Under the pieces are notes generated by a model. That model searched no databases. It was not told the DNA's origin and saw only the letters and a program-made list of their open reading frames with translations. From the NCBI GenBank assembly GCA_028564705.1, contig JAPXFQ010000385.1:2666001-2730000 (forward strand): a stretch of 64,000 bases of DNA. The letters are read 5' to 3'. The translations under genes were made by a program, and so were the position numbers. Origin of the DNA: Apricaphanius iberus (Eukaryota > Chordata > Actinopteri > Cyprinodontiformes > Aphaniidae). Positions 25,000 through 38,400 of this stretch are shown piece by piece; position 1 is the stretch's first letter, and each line of letters begins with the position of its first letter.

Positions 25000-26300
25000 C
25001 AATATCCTAAACGAAAATTTCCTCGATTACAATCATTCTCACATTTTAACTATTTGATTTCCTTAAAATTTTAAGCAAAAGTTCATTAGAATGATAAATA
25101 ATTTGTCTTCCTATGCTTTTATAATTAACCAGACATTAGCCTACTGTTAATTACAACATTTCGATAAGCCTAAAAAAAAATCGTTCTTTAAATCCTTGGA
25201 ATTAACAACTTTCTTTCCTTTTGGTGGATGTATTTTTCTCGCTACTTAAAGGAAGAAAGAAAACTAAGAAGGGGTTTATCAAATTAATGAGTTATTATAA
25301 TGTTATGTGTGTGTGGATTATTCTGTTTTCCGAATATTCACCCGTTTGCAAACCAAAAAAAATATTTACTGTGTAATTTGAACAAATTAAAGTATTTCGT
25401 GGGCGAAATAATTTCCCAATTAGTATGATGTCAGTAATGTATTTTTACAATGTCCGGTAAGCTTTGCTTTGTAATTTAATCTTTGATTCATGGTGATATA
25501 GTCCATGATGGCAAATTTCATTTTAAATAAGAAAAATATACACCCAAGTGTAATTCGCTGTTTTAATTTAAAGAGTACTTCATATTCGGTAAAATAATCA
25601 CCTTTCATGTGATAATGTACACAATGCATAGCGAGAGCCTATTATGCTATCTTAGCGTCGAAATAAAAATATTTTCTCTTTCCCCCCCTCTTGTTAGTTT
25701 GTGATATAATCCAAAGCTGCTCGTATCTGATCGTTTTCCTAGCAACAAAACTTAGAACATAATTTGTAGATGTTTTTGGTGTTGTTTTGTTTTTTCATTT
25801 TTTTTTTTTTTTGTTCGTTGGGAAGGCCATTATGCTATTATTGCTACAAAGGAGCGCTAGGGTTTGGCATTTTGTTTATCATCCACTATACATTCACGTA
25901 AGGTGCCTTTATATGTAATCAAATTAAATAAAGCATATATATGCTTTAAAGCTATAAATATGAAAAACGAACACCCGACTGTAGATAATAGACCCTTTTT
26001 TTCTTATTTCTGGGATTTCTCCTACAGGCCTCGCATCCGTTTTTCCTCACAGTCTCAAGTCGATCGAACAAAACCAGAAATTATGGGCTAAATATCTCGC
26101 TAATCACAGCAATACAATTAACCTAATGGCATTCATTCGGCAACAGGAAGAATGACACTACGACAGTTTAAATATGTAGAGGGATTTTTTTGCGCACTTA
26201 CCGTTTCAGCCGTGTTGTTGATGTTACTGTGTAAGTGGAGCCATTTTGTGAGTGGGTCATCCATGTCTGAGGTTTTTCTTTTTTTTTTCTGGCAGTTGTG
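25000..26300 (-). other. tal1 5' flank / 5' untranslated intron
   Basis: Upstream of the tal1 ATG a polypyrimidine-poor CGTTTAG (minus strand, ending about 25014) could be the acceptor for the coding exon 1, implying untranslated upstream exon(s). The rest is AT-rich spacer with a T homopolymer near 25798-25813. No other gene is supported. Confidence 0.4.
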
Positions 26301-26320
26301 GAGCAGTGTGCGTGTATATT

Positions 26321-26345
26321 TGTGTGTGTGTGTGTGTGTGTGTGT
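26321..26345. repeat. (GT)n microsatellite
   Basis: About 12 GT units immediately beside the candidate tal1 promoter. Confidence 0.95.
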
Positions 26346-26379
26346 ACATGGGTGAGTTATTCCCCGCCGCATCCAGTGC

Positions 26380-26480
26380 GCTCCCTCTCTGTACGGGGAG
26401 CGGAACAGAGGCCGCAATGTGGCCGAGTGAGATAAGCGCACGGCAGCGGCCTCTTCATTCCCGATAAGCCCCTAAACCCA
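26380..26480 (-). promoter_or_regulatory. Candidate tal1 promoter with paired GATA sites
   Basis: A GC- and CpG-rich island in AT-rich DNA, 1.4-1.5 kb upstream of the tal1 ATG, contains two GATAAG sites on the plus strand (26431-26436 and 26463-26468), 32 bp apart, with CGGCAGCGGCC between them and GAGGCCGCAATGTGGCC beside them. Mammalian TAL1 promoter 1a depends on a GATA site with GC-rich elements (known). Position, strand of the adjacent gene and composition support a promoter for tal1, but the transcription start cannot be read from sequence. Confidence 0.5.
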
Positions 26481-26908
26481 TTATTTATGAAATGATTCAT
26501 TATTATTTGGCTGTCGTTGGGGCTATATAGTCTTGTGGAGGGCAAGGCATTAAAAAAATAAAATAAAAAAGCAAACAGGCAAAGCGCAACGGCCTGTAAC
26601 AAGAAGAGGGATATGGCGGACTGTACTGGCTGCGCTCTTTAGGTGCTTTAGTTTTTTTGCGTGTTTTTTTTAAATGAAAGAAACAAAGGCTCAGGTTAAG
26701 CCTCGGGCAACTTTGTATTCACAGGGAAAAGGTTTTTCTACAATAAGCTCATTTATCAAGCAATAACAGTTGTTTTATGTTTTATTACATCTTTAAATTA
26801 GTGTTACATCTTTATTCATCGATTGTGTACCTTAGGAATGGATGCGCATCACAAAGACCAGCTGCTTAAAACTGGAACCACTATGCCCTAATTGGATACC
26901 GTTACATA

Positions 26909-26937
26909 TAAATAAATAAATAAATAAATAAATAAAT
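26909..26937. repeat. (AAAT)n microsatellite
   Basis: About seven AAAT units. Confidence 0.95.
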
Positions 26938-27234
26938 GCCTGCGCCCCTTTTTTGTCCGGGTTATTTCTCCGTGGCTGGCGGTTCCCCGTGGTCCACGGA
27001 TGAGGGGTGGGGGTGACAGTCATGGCTGAGGGAGATAAAAGCGTATCGGTCTCTGGAGGCATCTGATAAAAGAGCAGAGCATCTACTGCTGACATGCTAT
27101 CAGGGCACATTCAGGACAGGCGTTAATGGTAGAAGGTACATCATAATAACGGATTTTCCACTCGCTTCTGTCCCTACAAGTCCAATTATTAATTATCAGG
27201 TTTATAAAAGTAACATATGAGAGAGTTTTACCAC

Positions 27235-27319
<85 letters not shown>

Positions 27320-27320
27320 T
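27235..27320. repeat. (GATA)n microsatellite
   Basis: About 21 near-perfect AGAT units over 86 bp, the longest pure microsatellite in the window and likely length-polymorphic. Confidence 0.99.
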
Positions 27321-28194
27321 CCTATCCTTTATCTAACCTGTGGAAACAGTAGTCACGACGGTTACTCTGCATCCTGTGTTCACAGCAGCTTTCCTTTCAA
27401 TAATTCTCGTGAGTCAGGTTGACAAAATACAGATAACTAAGCTGAATGAAGTTATAATAAATAGAATACATAAATGAGTAAGTAAAGAAAGAAAGAAATC
27501 ACACCTAAATGTTTTTTTGCGTGTTAGAATTATTTAATCAACATCCCTCCTCTTGTTTTTCAACCTCAAGCCATCAATATCACTAACATACATTTTTGTA
27601 TAGCTGTGGTTTTGTGAAACAAATGTGTACAATTCATATATTTATGACACTTACACGTAATATTTGACAAAATAAAATATTTTATTTAATAAGCAATAAA
27701 CCAAAAAATAAAAAGAATGAAATCACAGTTTGTGGACAATAAGCAGCATTTGGGCCAAAGTGCTTCACACATGGACTGTGGTGTACTTAATACAAGGGAA
27801 AAATATTTATTTATTCATTTATTTATTTATGTATTTGGGTTTTTTACAGCGTTGTCTTTTGGCTGAACAATACCATACATTACTAAAAATTGTCCCAAAA
27901 TCTGAAAAAAATAATAAAAATCTATCAGACCGTTTTAAATGTGACCAAGCTATGGATAGTTACACAACATATAAAAGAACAATGGATACCCCTGTGTATT
28001 ACCAAAATGACCCTTTTTCAAATATAATTTATCAGAGTTAAACTTTTTCTCATTTCATTTTGTTAAAACAACAAACTTCAATTCACTTTATGTGGATGTA
28101 GTGAAAAGAAAGGGGTCCTGTGTATAATTTATCCTAAGTAAAAATACAGAAGTTCTGTGAACATTTGAGAATTATCTTTATCACATTAGAGCAT

Positions 28195-28610
28195 AATGAT
28201 AACCATTGGACACAGCAGACAGGTCAGGGAAAAATCTGTAGAAGGGTTTAAACATGGGTAGGTTATAATTTATATCCCGAACCTTAAATATCCTGAGGAG
28301 TACTGTTGAGTCTGCTTTCTGAAAATGGCAAGACAGTGGCACACCTTCTGTATAATTCCAAGGGGAATTATACAGAAGATGGATAGAGGGCTATCTATTA
28401 AGAAATTCTGTTGAAGGATTCAAAAGATTAGGGGTGGAGCTTCACCTTCCAGCTGGACAGTGACCCTAAACAGATATAGAATTTCACACATAGAATGGCT
28501 TCAATCAAAGCATATTTGTGTTTTAAAATGACCCAGTAAATATACAGGACTAAACTCAACTGAATTTAAGTTAAGTTGCAAAAGTATATGGGATTAAGTT
28601 CGATTTAAGG
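28195..28610 (+). mobile_element. Tc1-like transposon relic with internal deletion
   Basis: Starts with AGACAGGTCAGGGAAAAATCTG (5' part of the transposase gene) and jumps to GGGTGGAGCTTCACCTTCCA and TTCAATCAAAGCATATTTGTG (3' catalytic part), so the middle is missing. A perfect 15 bp stem-loop (28345-28378) sits near the junction. Non-functional. Confidence 0.65.
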
Positions 28611-29415
28611 CTGGTAGAAATACACCTCATTGCACTTGTAGCTGAAACTACAGTGAGATATGGCTCTACAAACTATTTACTTGAAATAATTAAAGAAAAT
28701 GAATGCACAACACATTTTCAAACTTTTTATAATAAAAAAGAAATCTGTACCATCTATTACTTTTTTCTTCTCAACCACTGTCCCTGTTTCTGCTCCTGAA
28801 CTACACTGTGAATTTAAATTTATTTTGATTTAAATAAGTTGTTATTAGACTACATGTTTGCTCTGCATGGAGGACTGTTGCAAAGTCAGTAACTCCATTC
28901 ATTCTTATTGGCTTCCTGAGATGGACAAGTGTTCTCCAGTAGAAAGTATAAACTACATTTGACTGCACTTTATTATAAATAAGATCAAACTGGAATGCAT
29001 AGTTACAATTGGATCTGCCTAAGTGATTGGATTGATTTGGTTATAATTCTCAATGTGACCTGAGTCCTGTTCTTGGAAAGTACATTGAGATAACATAGTG
29101 TGTAAAGTGGCACTACATCAGAAACACTGAACTGCATTAAATTTATTTACTTATATTCGGTTATAAAAAAGGTGTTCAGTTTGAGATCCTACCCTAGATC
29201 ACATTACACAATAACCCCCATTTTTTATTTTTTTGTGTAGCTTGAATTGTGTCCTCTAAAAGACATTAATTATATGTTGGTTATTCAGCTAGAATTACAT
29301 CAAACTGCATTGTGTCACATTATACAATGTGTTCCAGTCGGCTTGCAGTGCATGATTAGTGATCAAATGTGTTTCCAGAGCGAATAGGCTGTGTGCCAAG
29401 TCTTTCCTGCACCGT
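28611..29415. other. Spacer downstream of the KIAA1614-like gene
   Basis: AT-rich, with no supported gene or element. Its right-hand end is the 3' UTR side of the KIAA1614-like gene (minus strand). Confidence 0.4.
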
Positions 29416-32400
29416 TCAGCGTTGATTCCGTCGAGCAGGCAAGATCCGGAGGATGGCAGTGCTTTCCCTTGTCATGAGGCGTGTCACCTGGTCCAAACTG
29501 AGTCCTGCTACAGCCTCCCCATTAACCTGTATAATTTCATCACCAACACCCAGTAGTCCCTCCACACCGCCATCACCGACTTTCTCGACGTATACACCTG
29601 TAAGAAGCAGATGATGAAGAATGTGAGTTTTGATTTGGACTGGTTTTCTTCTGCTGTCACTCCCTTGTTGAGCTGCTCAATTGTTATCAGTGGAATTGGT
29701 CCTCCATCTGATGTCATCGCCTTTTAAACATACCATCAACTCTTTCAGAATCCTGTGAACGGACCATTTATGTGAATCAAAACTTTACATTTTGGGACAC
29801 TGGATATTGAGGACGAGGTTAGGGGACTACCAGAGTAAACTGAGGCATTAAATTAACAATGGTACTTTGAAATAAATGTCAAAGTCAAGAAATGTTACCT
29901 GTATCTGGTCGACCTTTTCCTCTTGAAATAACAAAACCAAAAGGGCCACTTGGAGGTTTGATGAGCTCCAACAAGATAGTTCCATCAGGAAAAGCTTGTG
30001 TGACCCGGCCCATTGGATGAACCATTCTAGCGACAACTACATCTTCAACGCTTAGGGCCCTGTGAATCTCAATCTGGGGAATATCAGGGCTGAAGAAAAA
30101 TACATTCATTCAATAATGTGTATTAGAAATAATTTATAGAATGCAAATTATTTTTTCTCTATTTGATTCAGGTTTTCTTTCTTTTTTATGTGTACCTGGG
30201 TGCTAAGCCATATGGTATTTGGACTTCTCCCAATATTGTTGAGCGTTCTGTTCTTCTCTCTAAACTCTGCACAGAGGAGGCTTTACGCAGCTGGGCCAGT
30301 GGGAGCACCTAGTGGCAAACAAGTGGAATTGTAACAAGCTTTGCATTTACACAGTGGCAAAACTCAATAGAATGGCTTTTGAAAGACTAGTGCCTTTATA
30401 AAAAACCACAGAAACATATAAACATCCAAAAATCTACTGTGATTGATTTTGACTTTGCTTAATTCTGTCTACTGTATTATGAGGGTGGAAAGAGGAGGTT
30501 ATAATTAATACACAGTGAATCTTGTGCTTCTAATGTTAGACAATAAGTTTGCAACCCATAAGCTCAAGAGAGGTACGGCAGACATATATGGCAAATCAAC
30601 TATATTTCTAAATGGAGATAAATAACAGGTTGCATTAAAAATGTTGCTTTTCTAGCCCACCGTGTGCAGGGTCTGCAGTGATGGTGTTCTCTGTATTCGA
30701 ATGGTTGGCTGTGGTCTCCGTGTGGGGCTTGGTGAGGCTGAGCTTGCCCGTTGGACGGTGGGAAGACTGAGCTGTTCCATGCTACTGGAGCGGCTCCCTT
30801 TCACAAGTCTGCCGACGCTGTTCAGTCCGATAGAAGAAAAGAAGCGTCGCAGGAAAAGCTTTGGCCTACCATCAAATTTTCTGTAGGAGGAGAATTTATT
30901 TATTTTTTTCATTTTACTTATGGGCAATACACCATGTGCCACTCATAAGTGTGTGGCAATCTGAGTTTGACATCCTTATAATTTAGCTCCAAAAGTTCTT
31001 CACCTATGTAGTAAACAATGTTTATCTGCACTGATAGTAAGTCCAAATTTAAATCAGGAATTCAACATGCATTTAGAGAAAAAAGACTGTAAAGGGAAAC
31101 TTTATTCTTTTCTCACAGTTCTTAGGTAAAGAATGATGTTTCTTATGTGAATTAGTGCTGATGCCTTTTAAGTTTGTTTCTGTTATTCATGTATAGATAA
31201 AAATGTTGTTAGTTATGCTGATGTAATGAAGTGCAAACGGGGACCTATTGTGTTCCTTGTTTGAAACTACCTCCTGGTTGTTAGATTACATATTTTGTTT
31301 ACTGCTGACTACTGAAGTGAACCCTTCCTCTTCTATTTGATTATGTATGGAGTCATCTGTTTCCCCAAAGTAAGAAATGAATCAATCAGCAACAGATATG
31401 ATAGGATGTGGTTAAATGAACCTATAAATACTTGTGAATTTGTGAAGAACCTCGGAGTCCTCTGTGGAGGCTCTCCGTGCACGTAAAATAAACTTTGTAC
31501 GAATATAGTTGACACTTTGTTTTATTATCTCATCCGAGGCCTCTCCGACACCCAGATTTGTACCACAAAGACATACATGTTTATGTATGGTGATGTCAAT
31601 TTTAGCCAAAAATCATAGCTTTGGACTCTCAAAGAGCCCAAAATTGTGCACTACGCTCGTTGCATGAACAAAAATACTGTCTGCTTAAAGTACAGTAACG
31701 CAAAAAAAAAAGTATTTAATCAGCTACAAATTGCGCAAGTTCGCCCAATTAAAAACGGAGGCCTGTAATTTTCATCACAGGTGTAGCTCATGTATTAGAG
31801 ACAAAATGCGAAAGGAAAATCCAGAATATCACATAGTCCGATTTTTAAAGAATTCCTCTGCAAATTTTGATCTAAGTATTTGGTCACCTACAAACTTGAT
31901 TTCTGGTTCGCACAGATCTGTAACTTCTTCTGTAAGAGGCTCTTCTGTTCCCCACTCGTTACCTGTATTAATGTCACCTGTTTGAGCTCATTATCAGTAT
32001 AAAAGACACCTGTCCACCTACTCAAACAGTCACACTCCAAACTTCAATATAGCCAAGACCAAAGAGCTGTCAAAGAATACCAGAAAAAAAAAATAGACCT
32101 GCACCAGGCTGGGGAGACTGAATCTCCAAGAGATAAGCAGCTTGGTGTGAAGAAATAAAATGTGGGAGCAATTATTAGAAAATGGAAGACATTCAAGTCC
32201 ACTGATGATCTCCCTCAATCTGGGGCTCAATGCAAGATCTCATCCTGTGGGGTCTAAATTATCTCAAGAACGGTGAGCAAAAATCCCAGAACTGCACAGA
32301 GTACATAGTCAATGACCTGCAGAGAGCTGGGACCAAAGTAACAAAGACTACCATCAGTAACACACTATGCCGCCAGGGACTCAAATTGTGCAGTGCCAGA

Positions 32401-35400
32401 CATGCACCCCTGCTTTATTCACTTTGCTAGAGATCATTTGGATGATCTATAAGAGAACTGTGAAAATATCATACAGTCAGCTGAAACCAAAATAGAACTT
32501 TTAGGCTAAAACTCTACTTGTCATGTTTGAAGGAGAAAGAATGTGGAGTTGCATCCAAAAAGACACCATACCTTCTGTGAAGTATGGGGATGTAAACATC
32601 ATGTTTTGAGGCTGTTTTTACGCGAAAGCACCAGGACTACTGATCCGTTTAAAGAAAAGAATGAATGTATTATGACATTTTGAGACAAAACCTGCCATCA
32701 GCAAGGAAATTGAAGATGAAAGTTGGTTGAGTCTTTCAGCATGACTATGATCCCAAACACACTGCCCTGGTAACAAACTTACCAGGGCACGGAGGAATTT
32801 CTCTCACTCGACCGTTCCAATGGAGATGAGTTGAAGAAGCACACACACAGGTGTTACTAATTTCTTGTGAGATAAATATAGCTTTTTTATATCATATTTT
32901 TATTGGATAAATATGATAATTTTATAACTTTATGCATTTCTAACTTTAATCGAATAATTTAAAAAGGTCGACCACAGGGTGTGTTCCCTATGCCTCCCTG
33001 GTAAGCCCTATTCAGGGGCCTGAAGAGCCAGTCTCACAATTTTCTCCTGCTTTGTAAGCAACCGAAATATGCACCCATTTGTGCGTAATCAAAAAGAGGG
33101 ATTGCTGCAGAGGTTATTGTCATGAGTTTTTGGATTTTTGTCTCTGACATATGTCTTCTCATGGGGTTTGGATGTTCTGAAGCCTGTACTATGGGAAACT
33201 TTATATTAAGAATGATCCGTTCTGTGTATTCTTACATACTGAGAGTACTGTGTGCTATTTTTGCATGACATAGTGATTTAATCTGATTGTATGATACTGT
33301 ATGATTTAGGTCAGGTCAAATGTTTTTTGTGTTTTTTTCAATTAAAGCTGAATCCGCACTCCACTGCTGCACTGGAGACTGGGTTAGCGCCAGATCTGCA
33401 AAGTTTAGAAATGAGGAAACCTTTCTCCAATTGAAGCGTCTGGAGTTAAAAAGACTCGCTAAACGAATCGTTTCTTGACCCATAAACTATTCATTCGGTT
33501 GGCAACATGCAGCAGCAGGTACATATTTGGCACATATTGTCCACTTTGGAGCATGTGTAGCCAGCTCCACCGGCCACAGTCGAACTCCAGAGCCTCAGCA
33601 ACTTTATAACATGCAGTCAATTCCTGGTCAGCAAGATGCATTTAATACAGTGACTGGGAATTTTTGCTTTAATTGATTTGCACCAAGTCGTCAGACTGTA
33701 AAGCTGATGGACAGCCTTCGGATCTTTCTGTCAAAAAACAAAAAACGGTCAAATAAAGAAAATATCTGGTTAATGTGAGCCAGGTAGAAAGTGTTAGTAG
33801 ATAGGTCTCCTAGTAGTTAGGAGACAGGTTAATGTTAGTAGCTATGCTGCTTTAGGCTAGGCTGTTGGAGGACATTATTAGGGTCTGTTCGTACTTTCTC
33901 TCCTACTTCTCCCCAACTGCATGATGTGCTGTCAATTCAAGCGCTAACCTGTTTTCTCTTAGTCTCTTTCTACAGTAGGTGCTCCTGACCCGCCCTGCTT
34001 GACGACCCTGACTAAGATGGCATTGCAGTGACGGAAAGTTCTCCACGTCCTGCAACAAACTTCTGCATCAGTTCTGTTGCTCTTTCTGTGTCTCTGTTCT
34101 GTATTCTCCAAACCACAGACGGTCTCGGCAGATGACCGCTTGTGCTGAGCCTGGTTCTGCCGGAGGTTTCTTCCTGTTAACACTAGAAGACCCAGGATTT
34201 TTTGCTATACCTATAAAACCCAGAGGGCAGCCGATCGGCTGCAAGGCCACCTGTGAACCCTCCTTTTGTTATGTGAACGAGGCAATCACTGGGGCGCCAC
34301 AGGACGTGACGTGAGCCACTTCACTCAAAACACCTTGACATAAAATGGAGGAGGGGGAAGATTCAGATTACAGCAGGATTGCTCTGTCAGAGCTGTTAAC
34401 TGACTGGGCATAACAAATGAACTGAATCAAAATGTAATATATGTATTAGGACATAGGAAAAGTAAAAGAACAGAACCATATCAACAAAATCACTCAAAAT
34501 CTGTGGTTATCCCAACTGGGTCTTCATGATATTTACAAATAATATTAACAAAAATTGTATTATCAGGATACAGTGTTAGAGAGTGGAAGTGAGTGAGACT
34601 TTAGACTTAAAACTTTATTGATCCCTTTGGGGTGACTCCCTCAGGGAAATTTGAGTTTTCAAGCACACGGAGAAAACTTAACAGTAAGTAACAGTGATTG
34701 AGGTGAGTACATTTCAATTATCACTCACAATCCTGGCACTGCCAAGCCGTCTCCTTTCTGCGTTTGCCACATGTGTATTTGTAGCAGTCGATACATCGCA
34801 CAGTGGCATGATTGCTTGTACACTGAATTTTAACCTGAAACCTGGCTCTTTTCCCAGGGCTAGGTGTTGAAGGTTGTTGCCGAAACAATTGTTCGTTTTG
34901 TGCCTGCTTTGCACCCACATGAGAGTGAGTCAACTCTCTTGCAAGCTCCACCAGGAAGTCCACCCGTCTCTCCTGCCTCCCGGTGCATGCTTGATAGAGC
35001 ACATAACCATTCAGTGCTGCCCTATCAATCATGTTATAGAACACAGCGACTGGCCAGCGCCGTGTTCATGTGCGGACAGTGTACTCCCGCACCATCTGGT
35101 CCATCACATCAACGCCACACTTTGTGGTGTTGTAAAGGGTGACAGTGTTTGGCTTCCTTTTGGTGGTATTTTCACTCTGAACCACACTGTGCATGCTGCT
35201 GAGAATGTAGACTGTCTTCTTCCGTTTGGGCGCATACACCGTCAGCGTGGCACCAGTGGTTGAAAATACCTGAGTGGTGAATTCATCGTGGTCCCTGTCT
35301 TGTTGATTGTGGAATTTCTCGCCGAATCCTGTTGACTGTGCCAAGGATGGTGGTTTTCCGGCTAAGCAGTCATTGTGCAAGTGACAGCGATGTAAAGAAA

Positions 35401-38400
35401 TTGTCCATGGTAACATTTCTGCCATTGTCCAGGAATGGTTTCATCATCCTCATAACTACATTCTCAGATAGCCTCTCCCCACTGGGACGACTGGGGTCCT
35501 TGCCAAGATATGGGAGGACATTGCAGATGTATTTGGATTTCAAGTCACAAGCCACCCAAAACTTGATCCCAAACTTGTCAGGTTTCGTTGCAATGTATTG
35601 CAGTGAAAATCAGCGAGTCTTTGACGGGAAAAGCTGTTCATCAATGGTGATGTGTCGACCAGGGTTGTAGGATGTGATGCAGTTGGTGACAAACGATCCC
35701 CATACACCGGAAATTGCAGCATAAAGGTATAAAGGCGACTCGAGAAAAGAGAAAATAGAGGGACAGAGCAAAACAGACAAAAACAATATACAAATTCTTA
35801 AATAAAACACATCAAATACATTTCTGTTGTATCTCAGTTAGAAAAACATGTTACATAAATTAAATCATTATCTTGTACAGATATCAACTTGATGAGCAAT
35901 TCTGTAAATGACTGGTGGGGCTACCACAGATTTTGAGTGCTTTTTTTGATGTGGTTCTATTCTTTTACTTTTCCTATGTGTCTGGTGGGGATGTTGGAAG
36001 CCCAGTGTTGTAGGGTCCTGATAACTTCTACATCCTTCTACATATATCCTTCCAGCCGATCGGCTGACCTGTGGGTTTTATAGGTAGAAAAGCCAAATGG
36101 CTGCTCTCTGGGAGTTCTAGTGTTAAAAGGGAGTTTTTCCTTTCCACTGTCGCTTCGTGCTTGCTCAGTGTGAGGGATTGCTGAGAATTACACGACGCAA
36201 TCTTCTGTGGTTCTCTAATTTCTAAATTAAACATTGTATTGTAATAACTCTTCTTGTAAAGTGCCTTGAGATGACATCTGTTGTGAAACGGCGCTATATA
36301 AATAAACTGAATTGAATTGAATTGAATTAATGCAACACCTGATATATTTGCTTGCAGTATGAATGGGTGCATTTGCTGCATGTTATTAGAGCTTTTTGAA
36401 TTCAGTGTAGAAATACAGCAAACACTACATGCACAATAGTTGCATCGCATAATGGTGTCTGCTTTACAAATTATCTACTTAGATTTGCCCTTTTCTTTCA
36501 AATTATTTTATGTAATATCCAAAAGAGTAATAGCTTTTTCTCTCCAACAGAGGGCAGAATTGTTGAAGTATTCACACAGTCTTTTACGAAGTAAGATAAA
36601 GTGTACAGTTTTAGTTTTAATCTCTGTATTGGAGCCGGTCCACACACAGTTGTTGCTGTGACAGTTTGAATGTGGGAGGAGATTCATGTGTAAGGTTATG
36701 AAATGCAAACCTGGAACCATCAGAGCTTTCTTCCCACAAAGCCTCAGCTTTCAGATGTTCAGCTCTCAGCAGTTCGGCTCTGAGGTCCTCAGCCCGAGAC
36801 ATACCCATGCCTCGCACAGCTCGAAAATCCAAACCAGGACCAGTCTCTCCACTTAGACCTGTTTAGCAGTAACAGTTAGACTGATCAGAATACAAATGAA
36901 TCCATATATCCACATTAGTCTGCAAAAAACTGTTCCATCTAACAGAAAAGAAATATCAGTATAATTATTACATCTTTAGAAATTATTAATTAAAACATAG
37001 ATGGATTTCAATTCTAGGTTTCATATGGAATAATACTGTATGTAGTACATTTCCAAGATTAGACGAGGATTAATCCATGTTATCTTATTTCATAAGAGCT
37101 GGATTTACTGCTTGAAATGAACAGCAGAAACTACAGATTTTAATGTCACTACAGGAGTAAGCTCGTTTTTACTTACCTGCTCCATCTGAACTGGTGTCCC
37201 AGATTTCCGCAGATGGTAGATCTGTGGGGACTCTGGCTGAGGAGTATCTAAGAGTGGACGGCCTAATACAGGGTACAGGGCTGTTTGCTGCCAGTGATCC
37301 CTGGTTTGAAGACACAGAAGATTCCCTTCCTGCCTCTAGTGAATCTTGAGATTGGGAACCACTTTCTCCTCCCTGAACTGGAAACTGCACTGTGGACTGA
37401 CCCGCAGCTGGGCGATTTCTTGAGCTTGACTTCAGGGCAGACTTTATAGGAAGTGATGGGGCTGATGATTCTCTAACTCCACCAGATGCTTCTAATAAAT
37501 GAGGTTCCAAGGCAACAGGGCTCCCAGGAGCGAATGAAACATTTCTGCTCAAATTGACCCTATTCCGGGGATTGGAGTTTCGACGCTGAGCCCAAGATGG
37601 GCCATAAGGACCATGGCCTGACTCTAAACGATTTTCTCCCTTTCTGCTCCGTCTCCGGAGTTTTCCAAAACCAGAAGACTTCCATCCTGTGCTGCTTTCT
37701 TTATTTTCTCCCAGTACATAAGCTCCAGCAAACGTGACGGTAAGAGGGGCCTTTGGACGGGTGCTCGTATCTGGTTTACTTGATGGCATTGACTCAGGAG
37801 ACGATTTCCCACGTGGGTCCTCTGGGACAGTGGTCTGCTGTGGCTCATTGTTCTGCAAGTCGGATGGGGAGGACACCGGTTGAGGTTCTCTAACTACAGA
37901 GCCACACGCTTCACATTTCTTCACCAGCACTATTATCTCTTTAATAACAGTCTTTTCATCATTTGTCACAAGATCCTCTTGCTTCTGGGAAGGTGGCAAG
38001 GAGGTACTTCTTTGGCCTCTGCTCTTCTCTGAGCCACTACTACTGGAATCTGTATTATTTTCTTTCGCCCTGGACTTGGGCATTCCAGGTCTGCCACGCT
38101 GTCTCATTCTGTCCAAATAGCGTGACTCAGCTTCCTTCTCAGACTCATCCTCAAAGCGAACACGCGTGGGGGAACAGCCATACCGTCTGGGTCGACCTGC
38201 TTGTTCACTTGGAGAAGTGTCCCTTTTTGTGGGAACCAGAAGAGGACCAGACAAGCCTTGAGGTGGAGGATCGTCTTTGGTCTGAACAGTTCGCTGCCCT
38301 GTTGAGTGATTGGGAGATTCCACTTGCTGATTTTTCCTGTACAAAATGGAAAGTATGGAATTATCAATTACATTTAAAGCATTAGATATGAAAATGTATG

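Larger units (their letters stand above)
26481..28194. other. tal1-KIAA1614-like spacer
   Basis: No gene is supported. The stretch to about 26660 is still moderately GC-rich and may extend the promoter island. Beyond it lie simple repeats: (AAAT)n at 26909-26937, (GATA)n at 27235-27320, and TTTA-rich DNA near 27800. Confidence 0.45.
30881..36710 (-). other. Intron 6 of the KIAA1614-like gene
   Basis: This 5.8 kb intron is a transposon trap: a Tc1 relic (31690-32775), unassigned repetitive DNA (32790-33780), and a dispersed repeat split by a piggyBac element (33780-36335). No gene of its own is supported. Confidence 0.75.

Noticed and set aside
24970..25002. Longer tal1 N-terminus starting at 25002
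   Set aside because: The codon there is TTG; the first ATG at 24969 gives MMEK, the start known for fish Tal1.
27235..27320. GATA array as a CRISPR-like or regulatory repeat
   Set aside because: It is a simple tetranucleotide microsatellite without spacers; pure GATA repeats are common in fish genomes.
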